Shown here: one piece after another, positions 10,820 to 20,239 of the stretch | How positions within the stretch are numbered: the stretch's first letter is position 1 | Layout: every line of letters starts with the position of its first letter | Source of the DNA: Vibrio sp. FE10 | GTDB taxonomy: Bacteria; Pseudomonadota; Gammaproteobacteria; Enterobacterales; Vibrionaceae | Length of the DNA: 64,000 bases | Reading direction: 5' to 3' | Assembly: GCF_030297155.1 (NCBI RefSeq) | Contig: NZ_AP028067.1 | Span: forward strand, 124,001 to 188,000 | Translations under genes and position numbers: made by a program | The notes under the pieces: generated by a model | The model's database searches: none | Told to the model about the DNA's origin: nothing | What the model saw: the letters and a program-made list of their open reading frames with translations, nothing else

Positions 10820-10839
10820 CCTGCGTAAGGAGATCAGTG

Positions 10840-11328
10840 ATGAGAAATATGATTGAACCACTCCAAGCGTGGTGGACTTCAATAAGTCAAAGAGAGCAAC
10901 GATTAGTCGTTGGTTGCTCAGTTTTATTGGTGTTGGGTGTCGTTTATTGGGGGGTATTACAGCCACTCAGTCTGCGAGCTGAACTGGCACAAAGCCGCAT
11001 TCAAAGTGAGAAGCAACTTCTGACTTGGGTAACGGACAAGGCCAATCAAGTGGTTGAACTACGAGGCAACGGTGGCATCAGTGCCAGTCAGCCTTTAAAC
11101 CAATCTGTACCTGCCTCTATGCGCCGTTTTAATATCGAGCTGATACGCGTGCAACCACGTGGTGAGATGCTGCAAGTGTGGATTAAGCCTGTGCCCTTTA
11201 GTAAGTTCGTTGACTGGCTGACATACCTGAAAGAAAAGCAGGGTGTTGAGGTTGAGTTTATGGATATTGATCGTTCTGATAGCCCCGGGGTTATTGAGAT
11301 CAACCGACTACAGTTTAAACGAGGTTAA
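10840..11328 (+). CDS. gspM: Type II secretion system protein GspM (EpsM)
   Basis: This bitopic inner-membrane protein pairs with GspL in the assembly platform. At 162 residues it has one membrane segment near residues 22-40 (VVGCSVLLVLGVVYWGVL), followed by a periplasmic ferredoxin-like domain. The ATG at 10840 lies seven bases after AAGGAG; a GTG one codon earlier is too close to that site. gspN begins one base after its stop. Identification rests on topology, position and resemblance to EpsM. Confidence 0.93.
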   Translation: MRNMIEPLQAWWTSISQREQRLVVGCSVLLVLGVVYWGVLQPLSLRAELAQSRIQSEKQLLTWVTDKANQVVELRGNGGISASQPLNQSVPASMRRFNIELIRVQPRGEMLQVWIKPVPFSKFVDWLTYLKEKQGVEVEFMDIDRSDSPGVIEINRLQFKRG

Positions 11329-11329
11329 T

Positions 11330-12109
11330 GTGAAACGCGGTTTATCTTTCAAATATGGCCTGTTATTCAGCGTCATTTTTATCGTTTTCTTCTCGGTAAG
11401 TTTGTTGCTGCACTTGCCCGCTGCTTTTGCTCTCAAGCATGCGCCCGCTGTGCGTGGTTTAAGTATTGAAGGCGTTGAGGGCACCGTTTGGCAAGGTCGC
11501 GCTAACAATATTGCTTGGCAGCGTGTCAATTACGGCTCAGTGCAGTGGGACTTCCAGTTCTCTAAACTATTCCAAGCTAAAGCTGAGCTCGCGGTTCGCT
11601 TTGGTCGTAACAGCGATATGAACTTATCCGGTAAAGGGCGTGTCGGGTACAGCATGAGCGGTGCTTACGCGGAAAACTTAGTGGCATCCATGCCAGCAAG
11701 AAACGTGATGAAATATGCGCCGGCTATCCCAGTCCCCGTTTCTATTGCAGGGCAAGTTGAACTGACGATCAAACACGCAGTTCATGCTCAGCCTTGGTGC
11801 CAATCGGGTGAAGGTACGCTTGCTTGGTCTGGTGCCGCAGTCGACTCGCCAGTGGGTTCATTAGACCTTGGCCCTGTGATTGCGGATATTACCTGTGAAG
11901 ACAACACCGTTGCAGCTAAAGGCACTCAGAAGAGTGAGCAAGTGGACAGTGAGTTTTCAGCGAGTGTAACGCCAAATCAAAGCTACACCTCGGCGGCATG
12001 GTTTAAGCCGGGTGCGGAATTCCCGTCAGCGATGCAGAGCCAGCTTAAGTGGTTGGGCAATCCCGACAGCCAGGGTAAATATCAGTTTACCTACCAAGGT
12101 CGTTTTTAA
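11330..12109 (+). CDS. gspN: Type II secretion system protein GspN (EpsN)
   Basis: This is the last gene of the operon, a 259-residue protein with an N-terminal membrane anchor near residues 9-30 (LLFSVIFIVFFSVSLLLHLP) and a periplasmic GspN domain. GspN is present in Vibrio and several other systems but is dispensable in some. The start is GTG one base after the gspM stop, with GAGG just upstream. Upstream in-frame codons belong to the gspM region. A strong bidirectional terminator follows. Confidence 0.92.
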   Translation: MKRGLSFKYGLLFSVIFIVFFSVSLLLHLPAAFALKHAPAVRGLSIEGVEGTVWQGRANNIAWQRVNYGSVQWDFQFSKLFQAKAELAVRFGRNSDMNLSGKGRVGYSMSGAYAENLVASMPARNVMKYAPAIPVPVSIAGQVELTIKHAVHAQPWCQSGEGTLAWSGAAVDSPVGSLDLGPVIADITCEDNTVAAKGTQKSEQVDSEFSASVTPNQSYTSAAWFKPGAEFPSAMQSQLKWLGNPDSQGKYQFTYQGRF

Positions 12110-12160
12110 CCCGATCGACTTCTGAGCTAGCATTCGCTGGTTATCAAATTACGAGGTATA

Positions 12161-12193
12161 AAAAATGGGCACCTCAATGAGGTGCCCATTTTG
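12161..12193. terminator. Bidirectional terminator after gspN
   Basis: There is a perfect hairpin with a 14-bp stem: AAAATGGGCACCTC, loop AAT, GAGGTGCCCATTTT. With A- and T-tracts on both sides it can end gspC-N transcription on the plus strand and cysQ transcription arriving from the right. Confidence 0.9.
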
Positions 12194-12200
12194 TTTGAAT

Positions 12201-12280
12201 ACTTAACTACTTAACTGCTTAACTACTTAACTACTTAACTACTTAACTACTTAACTACTTAACTACTTAACTACTTAACG
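12201..12280. repeat. Ten tandem copies of an 8-bp repeat (ACTTAACT)
   Basis: Ten head-to-tail units fill 80 bp between the gspN terminator and the cysQ stop codon. The units are identical except for one G in the third and the last base of the tenth. No gene overlaps. Copy number is likely to vary between strains by slippage. Confidence 0.95.
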
Positions 12281-12307
12281 GCATGACCGCGACCAAAGCC
12301 GTCGAGT

Positions 12308-13135
12308 TTAGTCTTTACCTTGTAAGATTTCTGCCCAAGGTAGGTCTGCATCACCAAGCACAATGAAGTTTGGATTCTCTAGAGTATCCCTTTCATTGTA
12401 AGAGAGCGGCTCTAATTGAGTGCTTAGGATTCGGCCTCCGGCTTCTTCAACAATGCACTGGGTTGCCGCTGTATCCCACTCTCCGGTTGGCCCAATACGT
12501 AGATAACAATCCACAGCACCTTCTGCGACTAAACATGCCTTAAGTGCTGCTGAACCTAGAGGAACTAAGTCGTAATTCCAAGCAGAGCTCATGCGGTTAG
12601 TGATGCGATTGATGTCTTGGCGACGACTTATCGCCATCGCGATGGATTGGTTTGGCAGTTCGTGGCGGTGTGTCTTAATCTTCACACTGTCATTAAGGTC
12701 TGGGATCTTCCAAGCACCTTTGCCACTGTAAGCGTAATAGCTCACACCTGAAACAGGCGCGTACACGACGCCCATAACTGGTTTGTTATGCTCAATTAGG
12801 GCGATAATTGTCGCGAAATCACCACTTCTTGCGATGAATTCCTGCGTACCATCGAGTGGATCAACCAACCAGTAGCGATCCCATTGAGAGCGTTGCTCTA
12901 GGCTGATGTCGGCATCTTCTTCGGATAATACGGGAATATCAGGCGTTAGCTCACTGAGTTTTTTTAATATCAGCTTATGCGCAGCAAGATCAGCACTGGT
13001 TACCGGAGTGTCATCACTCTTGGTGAACTCTTCGTAATCCTTTTTCTCATAGATCTCTAAGATGAGCTGTCCAGCCGATCGAGCAATCTCAATGACTGGA
13101 GGGAGGAGGTGAGACAAATCTTTTGTTATTGGCAT
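12308..13135 (-). CDS. cysQ: 3'(2'),5'-bisphosphate nucleotidase CysQ
   Basis: CysQ removes the 3' phosphate of adenosine 3',5'-bisphosphate, recycling the by-product of sulfate assimilation. The 275-residue protein has the inositol monophosphatase fold: a metal-binding segment ending LSEED, the DPLDGTQEF signature, and the late GEWDTAA motif that binds the third metal. It lies 36 bp downstream of nudE in the same direction, a pairing common in Vibrio. All signature residues are present. Confidence 0.95.
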   Translation of the reverse strand: MPITKDLSHLLPPVIEIARSAGQLILEIYEKKDYEEFTKSDDTPVTSADLAAHKLILKKLSELTPDIPVLSEEDADISLEQRSQWDRYWLVDPLDGTQEFIARSGDFATIIALIEHNKPVMGVVYAPVSGVSYYAYSGKGAWKIPDLNDSVKIKTHRHELPNQSIAMAISRRQDINRITNRMSSAWNYDLVPLGSAALKACLVAEGAVDCYLRIGPTGEWDTAATQCIVEEAGGRILSTQLEPLSYNERDTLENPNFIVLGDADLPWAEILQGKD

Positions 13136-13171
13136 AAATATTCTCTTACTCTTCGAGCGAGCCTGAATGTT

Positions 13172-13723
13172 CTAATTATTGTTTAATACACGAAGGGCTA
13201 ATAGTAGGGCTGTAATGCTGCGAGCCTCACAGAAGTCGAGATGCGTTAACAGTTCTTCGGCTTGAGCAAGTGGCCAGCGGACAATGTCTAGTGGTTCTGG
13301 CTCATCACCTTCTAGCTTCTCTGGGTAGAGTTCTTCTGCGATAAACAGCGTCATTTTGCTAGAGAAATAAGAGGGTGCGAGAATCACTTCTTTTAAAGGC
13401 GTGAGTTTATTAGCGCCAAAGCCAATTTCTTCTTTTAGTTCACGAACCGCGGCTTCATTTGGCTGTTCGCCGGGATCAATCAGTCCTTTTGGGAAGCCGA
13501 GTTCATAGCGTTCAGTACCCGCTGCGTATTCACGCACCAGCAGAATATCGCCCTGCTCAGTAATCGGAACTATCATTACTGCGTTGCGGCCGCTAGGCTT
13601 CATGCGTTCGTAGGTACGCTCTACACCGTTGGAAAAGCGTAAATCGAGAGACTCGATAGAGAATAGTTTTGATTGAGCGACAGTTTGTTGAGCCAAAATT
13701 TCTGGCTTGGTCCTTTTTGTCAT
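13172..13723 (-). CDS. nudE: ADP compounds hydrolase NudE (Nudix family)
   Basis: This Nudix hydrolase splits ADP-ribose, NADH and diadenosine compounds to nucleotide products. The 183-residue protein contains the Nudix box from GLIDPGEQPNEAA through VRELKEEIGFG, with the conserved Gly, Glu and REXXEE-type residues. The ATG is preceded by GGAGCGAG. It is probably co-transcribed with cysQ. Family substrate ranges overlap, so NudE rests on length and on its cysQ neighbour as well as the box. Confidence 0.9.
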   Translation of the reverse strand: MTKRTKPEILAQQTVAQSKLFSIESLDLRFSNGVERTYERMKPSGRNAVMIVPITEQGDILLVREYAAGTERYELGFPKGLIDPGEQPNEAAVRELKEEIGFGANKLTPLKEVILAPSYFSSKMTLFIAEELYPEKLEGDEPEPLDIVRWPLAQAEELLTHLDFCEARSITALLLALRVLNNN

Positions 13724-13950
13724 TGCGCTCGCTCCTTAGCTCATTGGAATTCTTTCTTATAAAGTCATTCTAATATAGGGGAAATAGAGTTGAGTTCCTA
13801 GATCCTAGTTTTCATATCCTGAAATTATTGAATCAGGAACCGATTGCGATCACTTGAATACCTTACTCTAAATGGTAACGCACCTGTCATTATTGCCATT
13901 GAACGGGAAATAGACGGTTCGGAAGTACTCTTGTTGTTTTAAACACAAAA

Positions 13951-13979
13951 AAAGGTTGATGCTTGCGCATCAACCTTTT
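13951..13979. terminator. Bidirectional hairpin terminator between nfuA and nudE
   Basis: The stem AAGGTTGATGC pairs with GCATCAACCTT around a TTGC loop, flanked by an A-run on the left and TTTTC on the right. It is well placed to end nfuA transcription, which enters from the right on the minus strand. The rest of the 314-bp gap shows nothing recognisable apart from the nudE upstream region. Confidence 0.85.
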
Positions 13980-14038
13980 CATTGAATCTTTAACTTTCTA
14001 CTGCCTAAGACTGATATGAATACCTAGTCGTAAAGTGA

Positions 14039-14623
14039 TTAGTAGTAAGAATGCTCACCGCGATCATGCTCAGTTGCATCACGAACGGCAGTCAATTCAC
14101 CTTCGAATTGTTGAAGAAGTTCTTTCTCGATGCCTTCTTTAAGCGTTACATCAACCATAGAACAACCGTTACAACCGCCGCCGAATGCAACGATAGCCGC
14201 ACCTTCTTCAGTGATCTCTACTAGGCTAACGTGACCGCCGTGGCCAGCAAGCTGTGGGTTTACTTGTGTTTGGATTGCATACTCAACACGCTCTATCAAC
14301 GTTGCGTCGTCTGATACTTTACGCATCTTCGCGTTTGGTGCTTTAAGTGTAAGTTGAGAGCCCATTTTGTCTGTAACGAAGTCAATTTCAGCTTCATCTA
14401 AGAATGGTAGGCTTAGCTCATCGACATATGCAGAGAAAGCTTCAAAAGAAAGCTTTGTGTCAGACGCTTCGATAGCATCTGTTGGGCAGTAAGAAACACC
14501 ACACTCAGCGTTTTGCGTACCTGGGTTTACCACGAACACACGAATGTTTGTACCTTCAGGCTGCTGTGACAGCAGATTGGCAAAATGAGTTTGAGCGGTT
14601 TCTGTAATAGTAATATTTGACAC
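14039..14623 (-). CDS. nfuA: Fe/S biogenesis protein NfuA
   Basis: NfuA is a carrier that receives Fe-S clusters and delivers them to apo-proteins, important under iron or oxidative stress. The 194-residue protein has an N-terminal degenerate A-type domain (with CGVSYCP) and a C-terminal Nfu domain carrying the CNGCSMVD cluster-binding motif near residues 149-156. The GTG start gives [11 protein letters not shown], the usual family beginning; a longer frame with 13 extra codons lacks homology and a good ribosome site. It lies next to comF and bioH, as in enteric bacteria. Confidence 0.94.
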   Translation of the reverse strand: MSNITITETAQTHFANLLSQQPEGTNIRVFVVNPGTQNAECGVSYCPTDAIEASDTKLSFEAFSAYVDELSLPFLDEAEIDFVTDKMGSQLTLKAPNAKMRKVSDDATLIERVEYAIQTQVNPQLAGHGGHVSLVEITEEGAAIVAFGGGCNGCSMVDVTLKEGIEKELLQQFEGELTAVRDATEHDRGEHSYY

Positions 14624-14732
14624 GACGAATACCTGAGTAGATTTGTAGGTTATTAGCGCCATTCTACTCCTGTCAGATTTGTAATTCAGCCCTTTTTTGT
14701 TGGATTGCTGTACAAGTAGCGATTCTCACTAT

Positions 14733-15446
14733 TTATCCAGAGGGCTCAGGAGTGCGGCAGATACAGTAAATATCAATCCTTTTCACGCCCACTTCAAGTA
14801 GTAATTGGCATAATTGATACACTGTACTGCCTGTGGTTACAACATCATCAATTATTGCAATGTGAGGATAATCAGTCGCTTCAAAGTCGCGATGAAGAAA
14901 CGTGAAAGCACCATTCAGGTTACTCAACCTTATAGACTTGGTTAACCCTTGTTGAGAAAGCGTGGCGCGATTTCGCCGAAACAATACATCACTTTTCACC
15001 CCTAATTCTTGAGCGGTATAGTTTGCCAATAACTGGCTTTGGTTAAAGCTGCGTTGAATGTATCGAGTCCAATGTAAAGGGACACTGGTAATCAGCGGGG
15101 CTGGATGGTCAATGCGTGAGGCTAGTAACTTAGACAGATCGCGAGCAAACCAAAACTTATCGGAATACTTCATCTGCTGAATATAGCGCGCGGTTGGGAA
15201 GGTGTAATCGCCCACGCAATAGAGACGATGCCATGGCGGAGGTTGAGATAGGCACTGACCACATTGTTCGACGGTAGTGAGGGTTTTTAAGCCACACCGC
15301 TGGCAGCGCGGTACTGGCTCGAAGAGATTAAGACAATCATGACACCATCGCGGATGAGCATCATGGGGGGATTTATCCAATTTACATAGGTGACATTGAG
15401 GTATGACCAGCCGTGGTGTGTGTTTTTGTAGCCAATCAGATAACAT
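14733..15446 (-). CDS. comF: ComF family protein (phosphoribosyltransferase-like, GntX)
   Basis: This ComF-type protein has a cysteine-rich N-terminal zinc-ribbon (CHLCKL, CHDC, CQRCGL and CGQC pairs) and a C-terminal phosphoribosyltransferase fold with the PRPP-binding segment AIIDDVVTTGST near residues 199-210. ComF proteins are needed for uptake of transforming DNA in competent bacteria, which fits Vibrio, but the enzymatic reaction is not established. It is divergent from bioH. At 237 residues it is full length. Confidence 0.88.
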   Translation of the reverse strand: MLSDWLQKHTPRLVIPQCHLCKLDKSPHDAHPRWCHDCLNLFEPVPRCQRCGLKTLTTVEQCGQCLSQPPPWHRLYCVGDYTFPTARYIQQMKYSDKFWFARDLSKLLASRIDHPAPLITSVPLHWTRYIQRSFNQSQLLANYTAQELGVKSDVLFRRNRATLSQQGLTKSIRLSNLNGAFTFLHRDFEATDYPHIAIIDDVVTTGSTVYQLCQLLLEVGVKRIDIYCICRTPEPSG

Positions 15447-15539
15447 AGCTCGCAGTGCTTTTGGGTTATGGTGTTCTTTTTACTCACCATACTGAAACGT
15501 ACCCTTGATGGTGGATGAAATAAGTAGGGAATATTGAGA

Positions 15540-16316
15540 ATGAGTGACGCGTTATATTGGCATGTTTCAGGACAAGGACCCGATTTGGTACTGGTCCACG
15601 GCTGGGGAATGAACGGTGCGGTATGGCAACAAACCGTGAATGCGCTAGAAGCTGATTTTCGAGTACATGTGGTGGATTTACCGGGGTATGGACATAGCGC
15701 GCATTGCCACGCTCAAGATCTCGAAGAGATTGCTCAACAACTGATTGTCGACGCTCCTAAGCAAGCGATTTGGGTGGGTTGGTCGCTGGGTGGGTTGGTC
15801 GCAACACACATGGCTCTCCATCACTCAGACTACGTGAGCAAACTGGTGACTGTCGCCAGCTCCCCTAAATTCGCCGCCGCAAAAGAACCCGTATTATGGC
15901 GAGGCATTCAGTCAAACGTATTAACCGCATTCACCGAGCAACTGGTTGAAGATTTTCAGACCACCATCGAACGCTTTATGGCGCTGCAGGCCATGGGCAG
16001 CCCTTCTGCAAGGCAAGATGTTAAACAACTCAAGCAAGCCGTGCTTTCACGTCCGTTGCCAAATCCTGACTCTTTATTGGCTGGCTTAAAGATGCTGTCT
16101 GATGTCGACCTACGTGAACAATTACCTCAGATTTCAGTACCGATGCTGCGCTTGTATGGTCGACTGGATGGTTTAGTGCCAATAAAAGTCGCCAAGGATT
16201 TGGGCGCCGCACTGCCTCATACCGAGCAATACATCTTTACTCAGTCCTCGCATGCGCCATTTATGACTGAAGCGGATGCCTTCTACAGTGAACTGATCAG
16301 CTTTGCGCAAAAATAA
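15540..16316 (+). CDS. bioH: Pimeloyl-[acyl-carrier protein] methyl ester esterase BioH
   Basis: BioH removes the methyl group from pimeloyl-ACP methyl ester, ending the disguised fatty-acid route to the biotin precursor. This alpha/beta hydrolase of 258 residues has the nucleophile elbow GWSLGG with Ser82, the Asp of the YGRLDGLVP segment and the His of SSHAPF, completing the triad. The ATG at 15540 lies nine bases after AGGGA; an upstream TTG is too close. It is divergent from comF, a conserved bioH-comF-nfuA neighbourhood. Confidence 0.95.
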   Translation: MSDALYWHVSGQGPDLVLVHGWGMNGAVWQQTVNALEADFRVHVVDLPGYGHSAHCHAQDLEEIAQQLIVDAPKQAIWVGWSLGGLVATHMALHHSDYVSKLVTVASSPKFAAAKEPVLWRGIQSNVLTAFTEQLVEDFQTTIERFMALQAMGSPSARQDVKQLKQAVLSRPLPNPDSLLAGLKMLSDVDLREQLPQISVPMLRLYGRLDGLVPIKVAKDLGAALPHTEQYIFTQSSHAPFMTEADAFYSELISFAQK

Positions 16317-16491
16317 TCGCTAAATTTATAGCTGGCTTGGTCGATATATAATCTAACCAAAGCGTTGCATGATACTCAGACCTCACTCTCTCCTGAGCTG
16401 ATTGCGGTAAGTTTTGGGCTATGCCTGTTGTGTAACTCAGCACAGCAGTGTTATGGCAATAGTGATGGGCGATTCTTGAGGAGAGTTCGCG

Positions 16492-16965
16492 ATGATTGTG
16501 TCACCTGCAACTGCAGTAAGTGTGCCACTGATCGCCCCATCCGTTAATGTGCAAACAGAGCAAGTTGCGCGTGATAATAGAGTTCGAGAGCCTGTCGCTC
16601 CCGCAGTAGCATTGGCCAAAACCAATGCAGAACGAAAGGTAAAACCGGACGATAAACGAAGGCAGCAGTCGGCTTGGGATCCTTCAGACCATCCTGGTTA
16701 TGAAATGGATAATGAGTCAGAAGCCAATTCGATTAGCCATGAAGAGCCTCAAGATCCTTTTGATAGGTTATTCAGCTTGTTGGCACTGAAGACATACAGT
16801 GCTGACCAAGGAAAAGGCTATACCATGCGTTTCCGCCTGCCAAAGCATGTTTTAGATGCGGCGATCCAGGAGGGACAGATGGAGAAACGACGTAAGGTCA
16901 TAAAATACCATTATGGTCATGCTGTTGCGCCTCATGCTCCATCAGAAATGCTGATTGTGTTGTAA
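16492..16965 (+). CDS. Conserved-type hypothetical protein, 157 residues
   Basis: I do not recognise this protein. It is hydrophilic, with no signal peptide or membrane segment. The N-terminal 60 residues are Val/Ala/Pro-rich and low-complexity; a middle acidic stretch follows (NESEANSISHEEPQDP); the C-terminal third looks folded (DRLFSLLALKTYSA then YTMRFRLPKHVLDAAIQ). The ATG follows a GAGGAGAG site with good spacing. It sits between bioH and an ERIC element, in the same direction as bioH and 175 bp downstream. Coding is supported by the clear ribosome site and codon use. Confidence 0.7.
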   Translation: MIVSPATAVSVPLIAPSVNVQTEQVARDNRVREPVAPAVALAKTNAERKVKPDDKRRQQSAWDPSDHPGYEMDNESEANSISHEEPQDPFDRLFSLLALKTYSADQGKGYTMRFRLPKHVLDAAIQEGQMEKRRKVIKYHYGHAVAPHAPSEMLIVL

Positions 16966-17095
16966 TTATACTCTTCATACTTGAAGCCGCAGCGTTGTTA
17001 ACTGCGTAAGTTCACCCTAATTACATAGAACCCCTATGCTCATAGGGATGAACTTACTTGTTGCCTAGCTGCAACCCCAATTATTTCGAGTATAA
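16966..17095. repeat. ERIC-like imperfect palindromic element
   Basis: This 130-bp imperfect palindrome begins TTATACTC and ends GAGTATAA, directly after the preceding stop codon. Its core arms, with GCGTAAGTTCACCC on the left and ATGAACTTACTTG on the right, match the ERIC family layout but are more diverged than the copy at 35279-35405. The two copies share GCGTTGTTAACTGCG and TTGTTGCCTAG. Confidence 0.8.
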
Positions 17096-17143
17096 AATAC
17101 GTAGAATACAGCTCAGCTTCGATGTCTTTTTTGAACACATAAT

Positions 17144-17177
17144 AAAAACCTGCATACCCTAAGGGATGCAGGTTTTT
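17144..17177. terminator. Terminator at the 3' end of tex
   Basis: The hairpin AACCTGCAT-a-CCC / GGG-ATGCAGGTT is flanked by an A-run and a T-run. It lies 39 bp beyond the tex stop on the minus strand and can work in both directions. Confidence 0.87.
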
Positions 17178-17215
17178 TGTTTTAGGCGAATCAGTTTGCC
17201 AGATGCGCTAACGGA

Positions 17216-19546
17216 TTATTTCTTCGCTTTAGCAAAGGCAGCTGCGAAAGCACCGCCCATCGCAGCGTTTTGTTGCGGCTCCTCACGACGGCGTTGTCCG
17301 CCTTGTGAGTTTTGATTCGGTCGGCTTTGCGTACGAGGCGTACTTGAACGTTGAGCTCGGTTATCTTGCCCAGGTTCATCTTTCATGCGCATGCTTAGTG
17401 CAATACGTTTACGCTGAACATCCACTTCCATCACCTTCACTTTCACGATATCACCGGCTTTCACCACTTCACGTGGGTCAGCGACAAAGCGATCGGTCAG
17501 TGCTGAAATGTGTACCAAGCCGTCTTGGTGAACACCAATATCAACGAACGCACCAAAGTTAGCCACGTTCGACACCACACCTTCTAAGATCATGCCGGGT
17601 TCTAAGTCAGACATACTATTTACGCCATCGGCGAACGTTGCTGTCTTGAACTCAGGACGAGGATCTCGACCCGGTTTATCCAGTTCTTTGATGATGTCGG
17701 TTATTGTCGGTACACCAAAATTCTCATTAGTGTAATCAACCGCATGTAAACCACGTAAGAAGTCTGTGTTACCTACCAGAGACTTGATGTCTTTCTGGTT
17801 TTTCTCGGCGATGGTTTTCACCAATGGGTAAGCTTCTGGGTGAACCGATGATGCATCTAGAGGGTTTTTACCATCCATGATACGCAGGAAGCCCGCACAC
17901 TGTTCAAAGGCTTTTGGCCCCAAACGTGCGACTTTTTTCAAGGTAGTACGTGCTTCAAAGCGACCGTTTTCATCACGGAAGTCGACGATGTTTTGAGCGA
18001 TGGTGCTAGAAAGGCCTGCGACACGGGTCAGAAGCGCGGCAGATGCGGTATTCACATCAACACCAACGGCGTTTACACAATCTTCGACAATCGCATCTAG
18101 GCGCTTAGCGAGCATTGTCTGGCTAACGTCGTGTTGGTATTGGCCCACACCGATCGATTTAGGGTCAATCTTCACAAGTTCTGCCAGTGGATCTTGTAGA
18201 CGACGCGCGATAGATACCGCACCACGAATCGATACATCCATGTTCGGGAATTCTTTCGCCGCTAACTCAGAAGCAGAATAAACCGAGGCGCCCGCTTCAC
18301 TAACAATGATTTTCTGTGCTGTAAGGTTGCCGCGCTTAATCACATCAGCAACAAAGCTGTCTGTTTCGCGTGAAGCGGTACCATTACCAATCGCAATCAA
18401 ATCAACATTGAACTGGCGAACCATCTGCTCAACAACGTGCGCAGACTTGTCGTATTGCTTTTGAGGTGGGTGAGGGTAAATGGTCTCTGTTGCCAGAACC
18501 TTACCGGTTGAATCCACCACGGCGATTTTCGAACCAGTACGTAAACCCGGATCCAAGCCCAAGGTTGCACGAGGACCAGCAGGTGCCGCCATCAACAAGT
18601 CTTTAAGGTTAGTTGCGAACACTTCAATCGCTTCGATTTCACCGCGTTCTTTCATCGCGCCCATAAGCTCAGTTTCCATGTGCATGGAAACCTTGATACG
18701 CCATGCCCAGCTAATCACTTGCTTACGCCATGCGTCTGCAGGTGCGCTGCTCAGGGTTATACCGTAGTGATCAGAGATGATGTTTTCGCAGTACGAACCA
18801 CGGACACCTTCTTCTTGTTCAGGGTCAGCATTCATCGCCAACGTTAGGAAGCCTTCATTACGGCCACGTAGCATGGCAAGCGCACGGTGAGAAGGTACTT
18901 TATTGAGTGTTTCGTTGTGTTCGAAATAGTCTTTGAACTTCTCGCCAGCTTGCTCTTTGCCTGCCACGACACGTGAAACGAGCTCAGAGTTACGTGTTAG
19001 ATGTTGGCGAATCTTTTCAAGTAGGTTTGCGTCTTCTGCAATACGCTCCATCACGATCGCACGTGCACCATCCAGTGCCGCTTTAGTATCAGCAATGCCT
19101 TTATCGCTGCTGATGAAGTTAGCGGCTTCGGTTTCAGGATCGTGCTGTGGTTCATTCCAAAGTGTATCGGCAAGTGGCTCTAAGCCTGCTTCGATTGCGA
19201 TTTGACCTTTAGTACGACGCTTTGGTTTGTATGGCAGGTATAAATCTTCAAGGCGCGTCTTGCTTTCGGCTTGAGTGATGTCACGCTCCAGTTCTGGCGT
19301 GAGCTTGCCTTGGTCTTGAATCGACTTCAGGATCGTTTGGCGACGATCGTCGAGCTCGCGAAGGTATGAAAGGCGACTATCAAGGTTACGTAGTTGGGTA
19401 TCGTCTAAGCCACCCGTGACTTCTTTACGGTAGCGGGCAATAAAGGGAACGGTGTTACCGTCGTCAATTAGGTTTACTGCGGCGGTGACTTGCTCTGAAC
19501 GAACATTCAGTTCTTCAGCAATCAGTCGACAGATAGCTTGGCTCAT
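17216..19546 (-). CDS. tex: Tex, S1 RNA-binding transcription accessory protein
   Basis: Tex is a conserved nucleic-acid-binding factor associated with transcription and stress tolerance; its molecular role in Vibrio is not defined. The 776-residue protein has the N-terminal helical Tex region, a YqgF-like RNase H fold ([18 protein letters not shown] near 330-347), helix-hairpin-helix motifs near 500-560 and an S1 domain ([17 protein letters not shown] near 650). The C-terminal tail is Arg/Gln/Pro-rich. The start overlaps no other gene. A 295-bp gap lies between it and csrB. Confidence 0.94.
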   Translation of the reverse strand: MSQAICRLIAEELNVRSEQVTAAVNLIDDGNTVPFIARYRKEVTGGLDDTQLRNLDSRLSYLRELDDRRQTILKSIQDQGKLTPELERDITQAESKTRLEDLYLPYKPKRRTKGQIAIEAGLEPLADTLWNEPQHDPETEAANFISSDKGIADTKAALDGARAIVMERIAEDANLLEKIRQHLTRNSELVSRVVAGKEQAGEKFKDYFEHNETLNKVPSHRALAMLRGRNEGFLTLAMNADPEQEEGVRGSYCENIISDHYGITLSSAPADAWRKQVISWAWRIKVSMHMETELMGAMKERGEIEAIEVFATNLKDLLMAAPAGPRATLGLDPGLRTGSKIAVVDSTGKVLATETIYPHPPQKQYDKSAHVVEQMVRQFNVDLIAIGNGTASRETDSFVADVIKRGNLTAQKIIVSEAGASVYSASELAAKEFPNMDVSIRGAVSIARRLQDPLAELVKIDPKSIGVGQYQHDVSQTMLAKRLDAIVEDCVNAVGVDVNTASAALLTRVAGLSSTIAQNIVDFRDENGRFEARTTLKKVARLGPKAFEQCAGFLRIMDGKNPLDASSVHPEAYPLVKTIAEKNQKDIKSLVGNTDFLRGLHAVDYTNENFGVPTITDIIKELDKPGRDPRPEFKTATFADGVNSMSDLEPGMILEGVVSNVANFGAFVDIGVHQDGLVHISALTDRFVADPREVVKAGDIVKVKVMEVDVQRKRIALSMRMKDEPGQDNRAQRSSTPRTQSRPNQNSQGGQRRREEPQQNAAMGGAFAAAFAKAKK

Positions 19547-19841
19547 CCGATGAATCTCTTATTTAATATCATGACAAATACATGGGGGTGAGCGTACGCT
19601 TTTTCTAGCTTTGGCTGTGTAATTATCCTGTCAGAAGTCGAATTTCCGTTTGTGATACCCACTTTGTGCGAGATCTCTCACACGTGGTGTGCGACTAAGT
19701 CACTTTAAATCGATGTGATCGTCTTAAAATATACGTAAGTTATTGATTTTATTTGGTTGTGTGTTTGTGGGCGTATTTCTTACCTGAAATGTTTTTTGGG
19801 ACTGTCTAGGAAACTTGTCCAAATGCCGTAATATTTAACTT
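19547..19841 (+). promoter_or_regulatory. tex-csrB intergenic region with csrB promoter and an upstream palindrome
   Basis: A -10 element, TAATAT (19829-19834), sits seven bases before the predicted csrB start. No good -35 is spaced from it, as expected for a promoter that depends on an activator (in Vibrio, the VarA response regulator). A palindrome CACAC-GTG-GTGTG lies at 19679-19691, about 150 bp upstream, and could be an operator. Activator binding is inferred from family knowledge, not seen. Confidence 0.5.
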
Positions 19842-20150
19842 GTCGACAGGGAGTTGGCAGGAACAGGAAAAAGCCTAATGGACTAGGTATCTTCAGGATG
19901 AAGATTTGATTGCTTAGGATGAGTGGTCAGCAAGGAAGTTATAATCTCTGGATGAGATTCGCCAGTCAGGATGACAGGCTAGAATGGACACCGCTAGGAT
20001 GGCGATGAACAAAAAGGAAATTGGTTAAAGGATTTAGCCACTATCAAGGAAAGATGCAGGGAGCACCTTATCTCGAAGAGATAAACAGTAGCCGGATTGC
20101 TGCGATAGAGACTTAACCCCGTCAGGCGAAAGCCTAGCGGGGTTTTCTTT
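19842..20150 (+). ncRNA. csrB: CsrB-type small RNA that sequesters CsrA
   Basis: The RNA begins GTCGACAGGGAGT, the same 5' end as E. coli CsrB, and carries 16 GGA triplets over about 260 nt. Several are displayed in small hairpin loops: CTTC-AGGAT-GAAG, GTC-AGGAT-GAC, CGC-TAGGAT-GGCG, ATCTC-TGGAT-GAGAT. Each GGA is a CsrA binding site, so the RNA titrates CsrA and relieves its repression of target mRNAs. It ends at a strong terminator. Vibrios usually encode several such RNAs; which paralogue this is cannot be told here. Confidence 0.93.
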
Positions 20151-20152
20151 TA
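20116..20152 (+). terminator. csrB intrinsic terminator
   Basis: The stem ACCCCG...CGGGGT encloses an inner AGGC-GAAA-GCCT hairpin and is followed by TTTTCTTTT. Confidence 0.92.
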
Positions 20153-20239
20153 TCTGGCGTTTGTGATTTTGCCTGCTCGTTTTGTGATGACCGGTTTAAT
20201 CACGCTAAGCAATGCGCTATATGCAATAAGAAATAAGCC

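Noticed and set aside
12201..12280. attC or integron repeats
   Set aside because: The repeats are 8 bp and head-to-tail; there is no cassette structure or integrase.
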